Counted from the first letter of the stretch, positions 16,048 through 25,672 are shown. The stretch is 64,000 bases of DNA from Psychrosphaera sp. B3R10 (GCF_018861025.1 NZ_JAHKQH010000024.1:62001-126000), one strand, 5' to 3'. A program made the numbers and translations. The notes: generated from the letters alone by a model not told the origin.

Positions 16048-18537
16048 TTATTCGTCAGACGTATTGTCGTCAGATTTTTTCTCAGTTTTAAGTTCAGTTT
16101 TTATGTCTTGCATGATATCACGATACACTTTGCCATCGCGCTTTTTGCTTTTGTAAGCTTCAACACGTGATTTGATAAACTGTTGTGGGTAACGGTTGTT
16201 TGCTATATCAACGTCAGCCGTTTCCCAATGTGGATCAATTTGCACACTTGCCAGCTTCTTCGATTTATCCGTCACGATAAGCTTCTTAACGGCTTTTGGT
16301 GTGCGTCGCCAAATTTCGGCTGGAATATATTGTTGTTCAATTGAACCATCTTCAAACGTCAACTCAAGCAAGATAGGCATAACTAAGCCACCGAGGTTAG
16401 AGAAGTCGATAACATAATAGTTTTTATCTTCTGCTACAGCGCGTTCAAAAGTCGCTTTTTCCCAAGGTTTAAGTTCCTTCAACCATTTTTGATATTTGTT
16501 GCGTTCTTTATTTGTCACGGTAAATCGGTCGTTTTCGTCGTAAAAATCGGTCACGTCTTTGTTGGCGTCAACCCAAGTCGTTTTACCTTCTTGTTGATTA
16601 CGTACTTCAAACAATGGTGTTGGCTTGTCATTTTCTATGTCGCGTAAACGAGCGTAATCAATATCTGGATTTTGAGTGTCTAAACGTAATTGGTATACGC
16701 TCTCAATTGCGATATCAACGTGGTCAGTTGTATAGAACCAACCATGCCAAAACCAATCTAAATCGACACCAGAAGCCTCTTCCATGGTTCTAAAAAAGTC
16801 AGATGGAGTCGGGCGTTTAAACTTCCAACGTTGCGCGTATTCTTTAAATGCAAAGTCAAAAAGATCACGGCCTAAGATAACTTCACGAAGAATATTAAGT
16901 GCAGCCGCCGGTTTTGAGTAAGCATTTGGACCTAGTTTTAATACACTGTCTGATTGCGTCATGATTGGCACTTGCACATTGCCTTTCATGTAATCAGTGA
17001 TATAACGAGGTTCAACACCCCATGGAATTGTAGGATCCCACTCACGACAAGCGATCGCATCTAAAAAGCTATTAAGACCTTCATCCATCCAAGTCCATTG
17101 GCGTTCGTCTGAGTTAACTGTCATTGGGAAATAAATATGACCGATTTCATGGATTACGACGCCAATTAGAAAGCGTTTTTCTGCCTGTGTATAAGTACGA
17201 CTGCCATCTTTTTGCAAAGTCGTCCGTGGACCATTAAATGTGATCATTGGGTATTCCATACCCCCAACCGGTCCATTTACTGATTGCGCTGTAGGGTATG
17301 GATAATCGAATGAATACTTTGAGTAGACTTCCATTGTATGAACAACGGCTTCAGTAGAATATTTCTCCCAAAGTTCGCCACCTTCTTTCGGGTAAAACGA
17401 CATCGCCATGACTAATGGCTGGTCATCGCCACCTTGGTGATAACCTTTAGCATCCCACATAAATTTACGTGAAGATGCCCAGGCAAAGTCTCGTACGTTT
17501 TCTGCTTCAAAGCGCCATGTTTTAGACTTTGATGTACCTTCTTTTTCGTTTTCAAGTGCTTCTTCTGCTGTAACAATAAATACCGGACGCTCAGCATTTT
17601 TCGCTTTCTCAAAACGTTTACGTTGAGTTTTAGTTAACACGTCTTTTGGATTATCAAGTTCGCCTGTCGCTGATACAATGTGGTCAGCTGGAACTGTGAT
17701 TTCAACGTTGTAGTCGCCAAATTCTAGAGTAAATTCGCCACGGCCAATAAACTCTTTGTTGTGCCAACCTTCATAGTCACTAAATGCATGTAAACGTGGA
17801 AACCACTGCGCTAGCAAAAATATGTCATTGCCGCCTTTACGAGCGTCGTCTGGGAAGTGTTCGTAACCCGCTCGAGCAGATACAGCATCTTCTTCAACAA
17901 TATTAAAACCAAAGTTCATCTTGATTGTTGTTGATTTACCCGGTTTTAATGGACGCTTAAGATCAACACGTAAGTTTGTGCCGACGACCGTCATCTTAAG
18001 CGGTTTGCCATCACTATCTGAAACTGACAATACGTCGTAACCTAATTCATGGTCGGTCAAAAATTGTTGACGACGCAATTCACCTAGGCTCAATTTAGCT
18101 GGCGTGTTTGCATCGCCGGCTGAAGTCGCTGGACCTCTGCGGCCAATTCCAGCAAATGACGTCCCCGCTTCGGCAATTGAATCCGCTTTGTATTTATTCT
18201 GTTCAAGTTGCAACCACAGATAGCGAAGGGTATACGGAGAGTTGTTTTGGTACTCAATCGTTTGTTTCGCGTCTAACCTGCGTTTGTCTTCATCAAGTTT
18301 AACTTTTATGTCGTAGTTGACTTGTTGTTGCCAATATTTTTCACCGGCTTCGCCAGTGGCTGCTCGATAAACATTTGGGGTCGGTAAGATTTCGTCTAAT
18401 TGACGGAATTTGTCTTCGAAATCACCTTTGGTTTGTTTAACTGCAGATGCGAATGCATCTGTGCTTGTAATAATTGCCGTTGTTAATGCAAATGATATGC
18501 AAAGGACGTGGATCAATTTACTGCTACTACTAGTCAT
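16048..18537 (-). CDS. M1 family metallopeptidase (aminopeptidase-like), exported
   Basis: An 829-residue zinc peptidase with a signal peptide ending around TDAFASA. The catalytic motif HEXXH-X18-E is complete: HEIGH with the distal glutamate in WMDEG. The substrate-recognition motif, GAMEN in classical M1 enzymes, appears as GGMEY (segment GPVGGMEYPMITFNGP), a variant seen in the subgroup related to cold-active and TAF2-like M1 proteins. The N terminus forms the beta-sandwich domain and the C terminus ends in a lysine/aspartate-rich tail. Activity is expected in the periplasm or outside the cell on peptides; specificity is unknown. GAGG lies five bases before the start. The DUF6702 gene follows. 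Confidence 0.92.
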   Translation of the reverse strand: MTSSSSKLIHVLCISFALTTAIITSTDAFASAVKQTKGDFEDKFRQLDEILPTPNVYRAATGEAGEKYWQQQVNYDIKVKLDEDKRRLDAKQTIEYQNNSPYTLRYLWLQLEQNKYKADSIAEAGTSFAGIGRRGPATSAGDANTPAKLSLGELRRQQFLTDHELGYDVLSVSDSDGKPLKMTVVGTNLRVDLKRPLKPGKSTTIKMNFGFNIVEEDAVSARAGYEHFPDDARKGGNDIFLLAQWFPRLHAFSDYEGWHNKEFIGRGEFTLEFGDYNVEITVPADHIVSATGELDNPKDVLTKTQRKRFEKAKNAERPVFIVTAEEALENEKEGTSKSKTWRFEAENVRDFAWASSRKFMWDAKGYHQGGDDQPLVMAMSFYPKEGGELWEKYSTEAVVHTMEVYSKYSFDYPYPTAQSVNGPVGGMEYPMITFNGPRTTLQKDGSRTYTQAEKRFLIGVVIHEIGHIYFPMTVNSDERQWTWMDEGLNSFLDAIACREWDPTIPWGVEPRYITDYMKGNVQVPIMTQSDSVLKLGPNAYSKPAAALNILREVILGRDLFDFAFKEYAQRWKFKRPTPSDFFRTMEEASGVDLDWFWHGWFYTTDHVDIAIESVYQLRLDTQNPDIDYARLRDIENDKPTPLFEVRNQQEGKTTWVDANKDVTDFYDENDRFTVTNKERNKYQKWLKELKPWEKATFERAVAEDKNYYVIDFSNLGGLVMPILLELTFEDGSIEQQYIPAEIWRRTPKAVKKLIVTDKSKKLASVQIDPHWETADVDIANNRYPQQFIKSRVEAYKSKKRDGKVYRDIMQDIKTELKTEKKSDDNTSDE

Positions 18538-18734
18538 GTTACCTCTAGGTGGTTCAGTTTGGTTTCAGGGGCTTGATTTTGTACAAAATTTTAACAAACT
18601 GGAATGAGGATTAAAGGACTCTTAACGTGTTGGTTAGGTTGTTCATCGTGAATATGAACAGAAGGGAAAGTAAGGCTAGCTAGGTTGTATGTATTTTATA
18701 CAGCTTTAACTCGCCTTGACTCTAGAGTTCAAAA

Positions 18735-19901
18735 CTAGCGCATTTTCATATTTTGTAGCGCATAAATTTTACTCTCGTATTTTTCTTTATCGAGATAATC
18801 ATCCGCTAATGAACGCGCGCGTTCTAAATAATAATTAGCACGTTTATGCTCACCTAATTGCCAATAATTTTGTGCCAGTCCAAATAAAAACTGATGCTCT
18901 TGATTATTTAGCTTTAACGCCTTTTTGAAATGACTGATAGAGGCACGATAATGCCCTTTGTCAAATGAGGTCTTAGCTAACATTGCGAAATAGTAAGGGT
19001 TTTTAGTTCGTACTTTTCGAATTTTGGCAAACAAGTCGTTGGCAAGTTCTTGACGACCCGTACTTTGATAAAGGTACGCTAGGCTCTCTTGCAGATTTAA
19101 ATTGCTTTTATCGATACTAGATGCGTATTGCAATATGGTTTCAGTTTCAGCAATAAAGCCTTTACGTGTGTACAAACTCGCAAGATTACCCCAGGACTCT
19201 GTGATTGTGGGGGCCAAAATGGTTGCTTGTTTAAAGTAATGGTATGCTTTGTTTAATTCGTTATTAACCAAAGCGTTAGCACCTTTGTTATTGTAAAAAA
19301 GGGCGATAATGTCATTTTTATATAACCTTTTAGACGATCTTTTTGGACCATTTAACATTGGTAAGAAGTCGACGACATAAGTTGACTCATTTTTAAGTAG
19401 GATAGAATGAATGATCGGCTCTTTGATATGCAAATTTACATGGCCATTTAACATGCGGACACCATTGTTGTAAGTCCAGTTTTCCTGCACTTTGACATCC
19501 ATGAACTTGGCTTCCATTCTTGCTTCTTGGGCTAAAACATAAGACAGAATTGTAAGTGACAAACAGTTGGCGGCTCCCTGTTCAAAGGCTTCTGAGGCAG
19601 TTAAGTCGGCATTGTGTACGTATCGAATATCTAGTTGATTGGGGTCAAAGAGATCTTGGATCATTTTTTTGGTTCTTGCTGGTATGTCACGAATTGGCTT
19701 GAGACGTAGGTAGACGTAACGTTCCATCTGTTCAGTAATTTTGAAAATTTCCTGCTCAGTTTCCAGTGCCGGTGCTGCTCCAAACTCATGATCTAAATAG
19801 ATATTTTTAGGGGCTTTTGCTTTAAATATAGGTGTGTGTGTTGCGCATCCATACATTAAAACACACGAAAAAATGAGTATGGCGTACTTTATGTGGTTCA
19901 T
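18735..19901 (-). CDS. TPR lipoprotein with transglutaminase-like domain
   Basis: A 388-residue predicted lipoprotein (lipobox LMYGC after an N-terminal hydrophobic segment). Residues about 90-200 look like a transglutaminase/cysteine-protease fold: GAANCLSLTILSYVLAQEA with the nucleophile cysteine, NGHVNLHI with a histidine and VVDFLP with an aspartate, giving a possible Cys-His-Asp triad. The C-terminal half is a run of tetratricopeptide repeats, for example WGNLASLYTRKGFIAETET and FGLAQNYWQLGEHKRANYYL. Role unknown; envelope-located TPR proteins with such domains probably scaffold or process partners. The start has GGGAG seven bases upstream. It is monocistronic between two divergent or tandem units. 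Confidence 0.82.
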   Translation of the reverse strand: MNHIKYAILIFSCVLMYGCATHTPIFKAKAPKNIYLDHEFGAAPALETEQEIFKITEQMERYVYLRLKPIRDIPARTKKMIQDLFDPNQLDIRYVHNADLTASEAFEQGAANCLSLTILSYVLAQEARMEAKFMDVKVQENWTYNNGVRMLNGHVNLHIKEPIIHSILLKNESTYVVDFLPMLNGPKRSSKRLYKNDIIALFYNNKGANALVNNELNKAYHYFKQATILAPTITESWGNLASLYTRKGFIAETETILQYASSIDKSNLNLQESLAYLYQSTGRQELANDLFAKIRKVRTKNPYYFAMLAKTSFDKGHYRASISHFKKALKLNNQEHQFLFGLAQNYWQLGEHKRANYYLERARSLADDYLDKEKYESKIYALQNMKMR

Positions 19902-19985
19902 ATATCACTCCCTAGTTTCCAAATGAGAAACAGTTAGCTACGCTGTAACAAACGTATAATTAAGTATTAGTCGGGAATGACCAAA

Positions 19986-20363
19986 ATGGCAAAAGTTGTT
20001 GGGATAGGTGGCGTGTTTTTTAAGGCAAATGACACAGAAAATCTGAATCGTTGGTATCAGGAGGTTTTAGGTATAGAAATAGGCGAATATGGTGCGACGT
20101 TTGCGCCGGACAAAATCCCTAAAAATGCGTATACCGCGTTTTCATTATTTAAATCGACAACCGATTATTTTGATGTACCGGGTAAATCGCAACAGCAGGG
20201 TTTTTTAATTAATTTCTTAGTGGATGATTTATATGGCGTATTGGCTAATGTAAAACAAAATGGAGGCACCTTAATTGGTGAACCTGAAGAGTTCGATTAC
20301 GGCAAGTTTGGCTGGTTTGCAGACCCTGAAGGCAATAAAATTGAGTTGTGGCAAGCGATGTAA
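19986..20363 (+). CDS. VOC family (glyoxalase-like) protein
   Basis: A 125-residue single-domain vicinal oxygen chelate protein: GIGGVFFKANDTENLNRWYQ at the start, a second half with FLVDDLYGVLANVKQNGG and the C-terminal motif WFADPEGNKIELWQ that supplies a metal-binding glutamate. Families include glyoxalases, dioxygenases and resistance proteins; the substrate is not inferable. GGGA at 19973-19976 is nine bases before the ATG at 19986 but abuts the ATG at 19977, so 19986 is taken as the start. It precedes the YegD-type chaperone gene by 149 bases. Confidence 0.88.
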   Translation: MAKVVGIGGVFFKANDTENLNRWYQEVLGIEIGEYGATFAPDKIPKNAYTAFSLFKSTTDYFDVPGKSQQQGFLINFLVDDLYGVLANVKQNGGTLIGEPEEFDYGKFGWFADPEGNKIELWQAM

Positions 20364-20512
20364 AGCAAATCGAACAATTTATGCAAATCGGTTTTCGCTT
20401 TTAAATATTGATTAATGCCGCAATCAATTTGAAATTTTAATGGTCTTTTCACCTTGTTTTAGTAGAATCGCTTCCTAATTTTTTGCGCTAACACGAAGAG
20501 ACTATTATCAGC

Positions 20513-22009
20513 ATGGTTACCATTGGGATTGATTACGGCACGTCTAACTCTGAAGTTGTATTATCTGACGGCAAGCACCACCAATTTGTTGAGCTTGATT
20601 CTGACTCAAAAACCCCTTTTAAAATTCGTTCTTCAGTTTTTATTTATTATGAAGACGATTTACCAATGCCTCCGGTTGAGGTGATTGAAGAAAAAGTTCA
20701 GCACATCAAACGTGGTATTTCAGCGCAGCTTGATAAAGCCAAAGACAAATATGAAGAAGCCACAACGCCTGCGGAGCAACGTCGCTATTTAACTCAAATT
20801 GACCAACTTCGTGGTGAATTCCATAATACCCCTAAGTTACAACGTCGCGCGATTAATGAGTTATTAAAACATCAATCAGTAGATGACTTGCCACTTTATA
20901 AAATGGTTGAAACCGGTACATTTCTATTCGGTGAAGCTGGCTTTAAACAGTATTTAAAAACACCTGAAAAAGGCCGTTTGATTTACTCACCTAAAAATTT
21001 CTTAGGAGCAAGTTTACTGTCAGGTCAACGAGATGCCTTTGTTGGTCTTATTGCCAAACAACTTGGTTTTTTTAAAAGCAAGGCGGAAGCGCAACTGGGC
21101 AAGACGGTAGAGGGGGCTGTTGTTGGTCGTCCGGTAAAATACCACGGAACTCGTGGCGAAGATGGAAACCAGCAAGCCATTAGCATTATGCGAGATGCGG
21201 CTACCTTAGCCGGATTTAAAAAGATAGATTTCCTAGAAGAGCCTATTGCCGCGGCATACCGTATTGAACAGCAATTAACTGAAGAAAAAGTCGCGCTGGT
21301 GGTGGATATCGGTGGCGGTACAACGGATATTTGTTTAATTCGTTTAGGTACGCAACAGCAACATCAATATGACCGACAGCAGGATGTATTGTCAGTAACC
21401 GGCACTCGGTTAGGTGGGATGGAATGTGATAAAAACTTAATTTTAAAATCCATTGCTCCATCTATGGGGTTAGGCTCTGAAACCACAAATGGTATTCCAG
21501 TACCTCCTCTGTATTACAATGACATGGTTGCAGTAGACGACATTCCTCGTTTAAACAGCTTTTTCTCTGACGAGATGGGATTAGAAATCGCGCAAACGAT
21601 GTCGGTAGCCAAAGAACCTGAGAAATTAGAGAAGTTGTTAACGGTGCAAGAAGAAAAGTTGTCGGCTCGTTTAGTTAACTCTTCGCGATTAGCAAAAGAG
21701 ATGTTGTCGGCAAAACCACACATTGTCTTGCCGCTTAAATATATCGATCCTCAATACCAGGTTGAATTAACTGAAGCAGATTTAAAACGTTCGATGATTG
21801 GTTGGATGGCGCGTGTAAAGTCATTGATCACAGAATGTTTGAAGAAAAGTCCTGAACAGCCAGAAATACTGTTTATTACAGGGGGCATGAGTTTGTCGCC
21901 GGTAGTACAAGCTGAAATCAAAGCGATGTTTCCAAACTTGCCTGTTGTTGAAGCCGATGCGTTTAAATCGATTTCTGAAGGCTTAAGCATTCAAGCAACA
22001 CGACTTTAA
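20513..22009 (+). CDS. yegD: YegD-like Hsp70 family protein
   Basis: A 498-residue cytosolic actin-fold ATPase related to E. coli YegD. It has the phosphate-1 motif GIDYGTSNSEV at the N terminus, the phosphate-2 motif VDIGGGTTDICLI, and the adenosine motif FITGGMSLSPVV. Only the ATPase domain is present; the C-terminal substrate-binding domain and lid of DnaK are absent, and a lysine/glutamate-rich insertion follows the N-terminal motif. The function of YegD is not established; a chaperone-like role is suggested from homology. The promoter region upstream (20364-20512) shows no heat-shock element that I can find, unlike dnaK at 1139. Confidence 0.85.
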   Translation: MVTIGIDYGTSNSEVVLSDGKHHQFVELDSDSKTPFKIRSSVFIYYEDDLPMPPVEVIEEKVQHIKRGISAQLDKAKDKYEEATTPAEQRRYLTQIDQLRGEFHNTPKLQRRAINELLKHQSVDDLPLYKMVETGTFLFGEAGFKQYLKTPEKGRLIYSPKNFLGASLLSGQRDAFVGLIAKQLGFFKSKAEAQLGKTVEGAVVGRPVKYHGTRGEDGNQQAISIMRDAATLAGFKKIDFLEEPIAAAYRIEQQLTEEKVALVVDIGGGTTDICLIRLGTQQQHQYDRQQDVLSVTGTRLGGMECDKNLILKSIAPSMGLGSETTNGIPVPPLYYNDMVAVDDIPRLNSFFSDEMGLEIAQTMSVAKEPEKLEKLLTVQEEKLSARLVNSSRLAKEMLSAKPHIVLPLKYIDPQYQVELTEADLKRSMIGWMARVKSLITECLKKSPEQPEILFITGGMSLSPVVQAEIKAMFPNLPVVEADAFKSISEGLSIQATRL

Positions 22010-22023
22010 CTTAATGTTTTTGG

Positions 22024-22052
22024 GCTGGCTAAGTATGTATTAGCCAGCTTTT
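22024..22052 (+). terminator. Terminator after yegD-like gene
   Basis: GCTGGCTAA (22024-22032) and TTAGCCAGC (22040-22048) form a perfect 9-bp stem, followed by TTTTA. It also faces the convergent recJ gene. Confidence 0.85.
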
Positions 22053-22105
22053 ATGTGTAATAACGTCTATGTTAGGAGCTGCGAGCTTCACTCTTTTTTT
22101 TCAAT

Positions 22106-23839
22106 TTAAAGCGGCGCGACTTCACTGGCAATCAGTTGTAAGGTTCGATTTCCTCTAAACTCATTGATATCCAATTGATACACCACACGGACTTGTCGAA
22201 TCGAGTTGTTAGGCCAAACGCCTAAGTCACAATTAAAATGAATGGCATCGATGACGATACCGGTCTCATTGGTTAAAACGAGTTTTAGATGTTTTGCACC
22301 AACAATTCGATGACTAATTACGTCAAATTTATCGTCAAATGTCGGCTCGGCAAACCCCTGACCCCAAGGTCCTGCTAGGTTAAGCTGTTGACTAAACTCT
22401 GTGGTAAAACAATCACTTGGCAATTCGCCATCAGTTAATGTCACCTGAGTCAACACTTCTTCAGATAGATGTTGGGTTAAAATTCGATTAAATTCAATTT
22501 TGAACGCTTCAAGGTTTTTAAGGGGTAAACTTAGACCAGCGGCCATAGCATGACCCCCAAACTTACCAATTAACCCCGGATTTTGAGTATTGACTTGGTC
22601 TAACACATCACGAATATGTATGCCTTGAATCGACCGCGCAGAACCCTTAATTTGTTGGTTTTCACCTTCACCATCACCTAATGCAAAAGCCACGGTAGGG
22701 CGGTAATACTTGTCTTTTACGCGCCCCGCGACAATACCTATCACACCTTGATGCCAATCTGGTGCAAAGACACAAATACCATTAGGCAAGTCACCGTCTT
22801 TAAGTTGCAGGGTATTCACAGCCGCTTCTGCCTCAATACGCATGCCTTGCTCAATTTCTTTACGTTCAGTATTCAAGCCGTTTAAGTCCTCGGCGATTTT
22901 TAATGCCTGGCCGTAGTTTTCGGTTAACAAACAGCGTATGCCATAAGCCATATCGTCAAGGCGCCCCGCGGCATTAAGCCTTGGCCCAATAACAAAACCA
23001 AAATCTGTGGACTTAACTTGCGTCAGCTCTTTATTTGCAATTTGCAACAGGGCTTTAATACCAGGGCGACATACCCCTTTTTTAATTCGAGCGAGTCCTT
23101 GATGAACCAAAATACGATTGTTGCTATCAAGAGGTACTACGTCGGCAACCGTACCTAACGCTACTAGGTCAATAAACTCTGCCATATTAGGCTCAGAGAT
23201 ATTCTGAGATGCAAACCAATCCTGTTGGCGTAAATGATGGCGAAGACCTAATAGTAAATAAAACGCGACGCCAACCCCGGCCAAATTTTTACTGGCAAAC
23301 TCACAATCTGGTTGATTGGGATTAACAATAGCATCGGCATTAGGAAGCTGTTTACCCGGTAAGTGGTGGTCGGTAACCACCACTTTAACTCCAGCGGCCT
23401 TGGCGATTTCGATACCTTCTAAACACGAAATACCATTGTCCACCGTGATGATTACATCGGTACCATCATTGACCACTTCTGTTGCCAATTGCGGACTTAA
23501 ACCATAGCCGTAATCAAATCGATTAGGGACATTATACTTAACGTTTTGAAACCCAAGCTTGGCAAGACCAAGCATCATCAACGCTGTACTTGTCGCACCA
23601 TCTGCGTCGAAGTCACCAACAATAGTAATTCGTTGTTGCTTTTTTAGTACATCAAACAATAGTTGGCAGGCGACATCTATGCCTTTCATTGACGAAACGG
23701 GTAGCAGTTGACCGGCACTGCGTTTGATATCGGCAATATCAGTAATACCGCGGCCGCGGTAAATGCGTTGAATGACTGGGTGTAATTGTTCGAGACCGAC
23801 AGACGGAGCGTCAATGTCACGACGTTTGATATTTAACAT
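22106..23839 (-). CDS. recJ: Single-stranded-DNA-specific exonuclease RecJ
   Basis: A 577-residue 5'-3' ssDNA exonuclease of the DHH superfamily that acts in RecF-pathway recombination, base excision and mismatch repair. Motifs are visible in order: VGDFDADGATS (motif I), ITVDNGISC (motif II), VVTDHHLPG (motif III, the DHH signature) and a fourth, LVALGTVADVVPL. GRLDDMAYGIRCL and the C-terminal DHHA1 motif with GGHAMAAGLSL follow. The length is that of E. coli RecJ. The ATG at 23839 has AGGA just upstream; a 9-bp hairpin (23849-23873) ends two bases before that site. It is the third gene after xerD and dsbC, the same order as in E. coli. Confidence 0.97.
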   Translation of the reverse strand: MLNIKRRDIDAPSVGLEQLHPVIQRIYRGRGITDIADIKRSAGQLLPVSSMKGIDVACQLLFDVLKKQQRITIVGDFDADGATSTALMMLGLAKLGFQNVKYNVPNRFDYGYGLSPQLATEVVNDGTDVIITVDNGISCLEGIEIAKAAGVKVVVTDHHLPGKQLPNADAIVNPNQPDCEFASKNLAGVGVAFYLLLGLRHHLRQQDWFASQNISEPNMAEFIDLVALGTVADVVPLDSNNRILVHQGLARIKKGVCRPGIKALLQIANKELTQVKSTDFGFVIGPRLNAAGRLDDMAYGIRCLLTENYGQALKIAEDLNGLNTERKEIEQGMRIEAEAAVNTLQLKDGDLPNGICVFAPDWHQGVIGIVAGRVKDKYYRPTVAFALGDGEGENQQIKGSARSIQGIHIRDVLDQVNTQNPGLIGKFGGHAMAAGLSLPLKNLEAFKIEFNRILTQHLSEEVLTQVTLTDGELPSDCFTTEFSQQLNLAGPWGQGFAEPTFDDKFDVISHRIVGAKHLKLVLTNETGIVIDAIHFNCDLGVWPNNSIRQVRVVYQLDINEFRGNRTLQLIASEVAPL

Positions 23840-23848
23840 GGGATCCTA

Positions 23849-23873
23849 AGTCACGCCGTTTATTGGCGTGACT
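23849..23873 (-). promoter_or_regulatory. Hairpin directly ahead of the recJ ribosome-binding site
   Basis: AGTCACGCC and GGCGTGACT form a perfect 9-bp stem with a seven-base loop on the minus strand, immediately followed by TTAGGATCCCATG. It may act on transcript stability, termination or recJ translation. Confidence 0.55.
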
Positions 23874-23899
23874 GGTAAAAAATTGTGTAACTTTAGTAA

Positions 23900-24625
23900 T
23901 TAGTTGAGTTCTAAAATCTGTGCTAATTCGCTAGGCGGCTTGTAACCTGGGATCATAGTACCATCTTCAAACATAATGGCTGGAGTGCCTGTTACACCGG
24001 CTGCTTGACCTAAATTATAGTGACCAGCGATAGGAGCGCTACATAACGCTTTAGCCACTTTTGAACCTGCCTTTGCGTCAGTCATGGCTTGCTTTTGGTC
24101 TTTAGAACACCAAACCGCACTGATATCTTCAAACGAACGGCTGTTCAGTCCGCCTCGAGGAAACGCTAAATAATTAACGGTAATACCTAAATCATTATAA
24201 TCGTCGATTTGGGCGTGTAACTTACGACAGTAACCACAGGTTGTATCGGTAAATACTGTGATTTGGGCTTTTTCGTTTTTCGCTGGAAATACGATCATCG
24301 AATCTTTAAATTCTTTCATGCCATCAATACGCAATGAACTTAGCGCGGTTTCTGTCAGGTTCGTCATGTTGTCGTCGGTATCAAATAATCGTCCTGCAAT
24401 AAAAAATTGGGTATCTTCAGACATATAGAATACACCGCGGTTGGTATAAATTTGTTTTAAACCTTTTACGGGAGCATCTTCAATTTTTGAAGCAACTAAA
24501 CCTAATTTCAACATTTTTGCCTGAATTTTGGCATCGACATTAGATGGTGCTGCTTGAACTGTATTGGCAATTAACAAGCTAATAGTAATAACACTGGTGA
24601 CGATTAGAGACTTTAACAACTTCAT
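23900..24625 (-). CDS. dsbC: Thiol:disulfide isomerase DsbC
   Basis: A 241-residue periplasmic disulfide isomerase. The signal peptide ends around ANTVQAA; the N-terminal dimerisation domain follows, then the thioredoxin-like domain with the active site CGYC (TDTTCGYCRKLHAQID) and the cis-proline loop GVTGTPAIMF. A second cysteine pair (WCSK and ALCSAP) is also present, as in other DsbC proteins. It works with DsbD to correct wrong disulfides. The ATG at 24625 has AGGA six bases upstream and gives a normal signal peptide; the longer frame to 24712 overlaps xerD. Located between xerD and recJ, 64 bases after the former. Confidence 0.96.
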   Translation of the reverse strand: MKLLKSLIVTSVITISLLIANTVQAAPSNVDAKIQAKMLKLGLVASKIEDAPVKGLKQIYTNRGVFYMSEDTQFFIAGRLFDTDDNMTNLTETALSSLRIDGMKEFKDSMIVFPAKNEKAQITVFTDTTCGYCRKLHAQIDDYNDLGITVNYLAFPRGGLNSRSFEDISAVWCSKDQKQAMTDAKAGSKVAKALCSAPIAGHYNLGQAAGVTGTPAIMFEDGTMIPGYKPPSELAQILELN

Positions 24626-24689
24626 TTTAATTCCTGTTATTCCGGTAATACCTATATGACCGGATAATCCGAAAATAGTTTCCGAATAA

Positions 24690-25592
24690 TTATCCGCGAG
24701 GGTGATGGTCACGATGTAAGGATTTTAACCTTTCTTTTGCAACATGAGTATATATTTGTGTGGTTGATAAATCACTATGGCCTAGCAACATTTGCACAAC
24801 TCTAAGGTCAGCGCCATGATTTAACAGGTGAGTTGCGAATGCATGACGTAAAGTATGGGGGGATAGATGACCACGGATCCCAGCTCGGATGGCATATTCT
24901 TTAATTCGGTGCCAAAAGGTTTGTCGGGTCATTTGTTGCCCGCGCCGGGAGGGGAAAACTACGTCAGAGGGGGTTGTTAGCAACTCTGGCCGGCCTTCTT
25001 TTAAATAGACAGCAAGCCATTCAGCGGCAATTTCTCCCATAGGCACTAAACGTTCTTTTTGACCTTTACCAATTACTCGAACCACATTTTGCATCAAGCT
25101 AATATTACCTAATTTTAATGACACTAATTCGGTAACGCGCAGGCCCGTCGCATAAAGTAATTCAAGCATGACCTTGTCTCTGAGTTCAATAGCGATGTCG
25201 TGTTGTTGGCAGTTAAGAAGGGACTCGACGTCTTGTTCGGACAAAACACTTGGTAAGGTTTGACCCAACTTTGGCGCTTGCGTCATCGCCGTTGGGTTAG
25301 TTGCGCGGGTTTTGGTGGCAACTAAAAATAGAAAAAATCGCTTAATTGCGCTTAGCGATCTGGCAGTAGAACGTGGTTTTAAGCCAAGGTCGGTTCGGTG
25401 TGCTAAATAAGACTCAATAGTAAATTCATCGCATTGCAATAAATCGGTATTTTGTGCCTCGATAAATTGATGAAATTTGAGCAGATCGGTTTTGTAAGCC
25501 GACAACGTATTGTCACTAAGGCCTTTTTCTAACCAAAGATGTTGCAAAAACAGATCGATTTCGTCTGGTAGCTGTTGGTTTTTATGATCCAC
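24690..25592 (-). CDS. xerD: Tyrosine recombinase XerD
   Basis: A 300-residue site-specific recombinase that, with XerC, resolves chromosome dimers at dif. The N-terminal core-binding domain starts LFLQHLWLEKGLSDNTLSAY; the C-terminal catalytic domain has the arginine in LLYATGLRVTELVSL, the HxxR in HTLRHAFATHLL, and LGHSDLSTTQIYTHV with the nucleophilic tyrosine. The length and the adjacent dsbC-recJ genes on one side and fldB on the other match the E. coli arrangement. It has the core chromosomal XerD features and no phage or integron neighbours, so it is the housekeeping enzyme. It is divergent from fldB with an 80-base shared promoter region. Confidence 0.96.
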   Translation of the reverse strand: MDHKNQQLPDEIDLFLQHLWLEKGLSDNTLSAYKTDLLKFHQFIEAQNTDLLQCDEFTIESYLAHRTDLGLKPRSTARSLSAIKRFFLFLVATKTRATNPTAMTQAPKLGQTLPSVLSEQDVESLLNCQQHDIAIELRDKVMLELLYATGLRVTELVSLKLGNISLMQNVVRVIGKGQKERLVPMGEIAAEWLAVYLKEGRPELLTTPSDVVFPSRRGQQMTRQTFWHRIKEYAIRAGIRGHLSPHTLRHAFATHLLNHGADLRVVQMLLGHSDLSTTQIYTHVAKERLKSLHRDHHPRG

Positions 25593-25672
25593 AATAATGA
25601 TTCGACTTCTTTGTTTAAAGGCATTTTGCTAGACTTGCCGGCAATTTCATAGCCTTTTTAAAGAGAAACGTA

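Noticed and set aside
23900-24712. Longer start for dsbC at 24712
   Set aside because: It would overlap xerD, has no ribosome-binding site and puts a non-conserved lead before a complete signal peptide.
24690-25592. Phage or mobile-element integrase
   Set aside because: The tyrosine recombinase has XerD length and the conserved xerD-dsbC-recJ and fldB neighbourhood; no attachment sites or phage genes are nearby.
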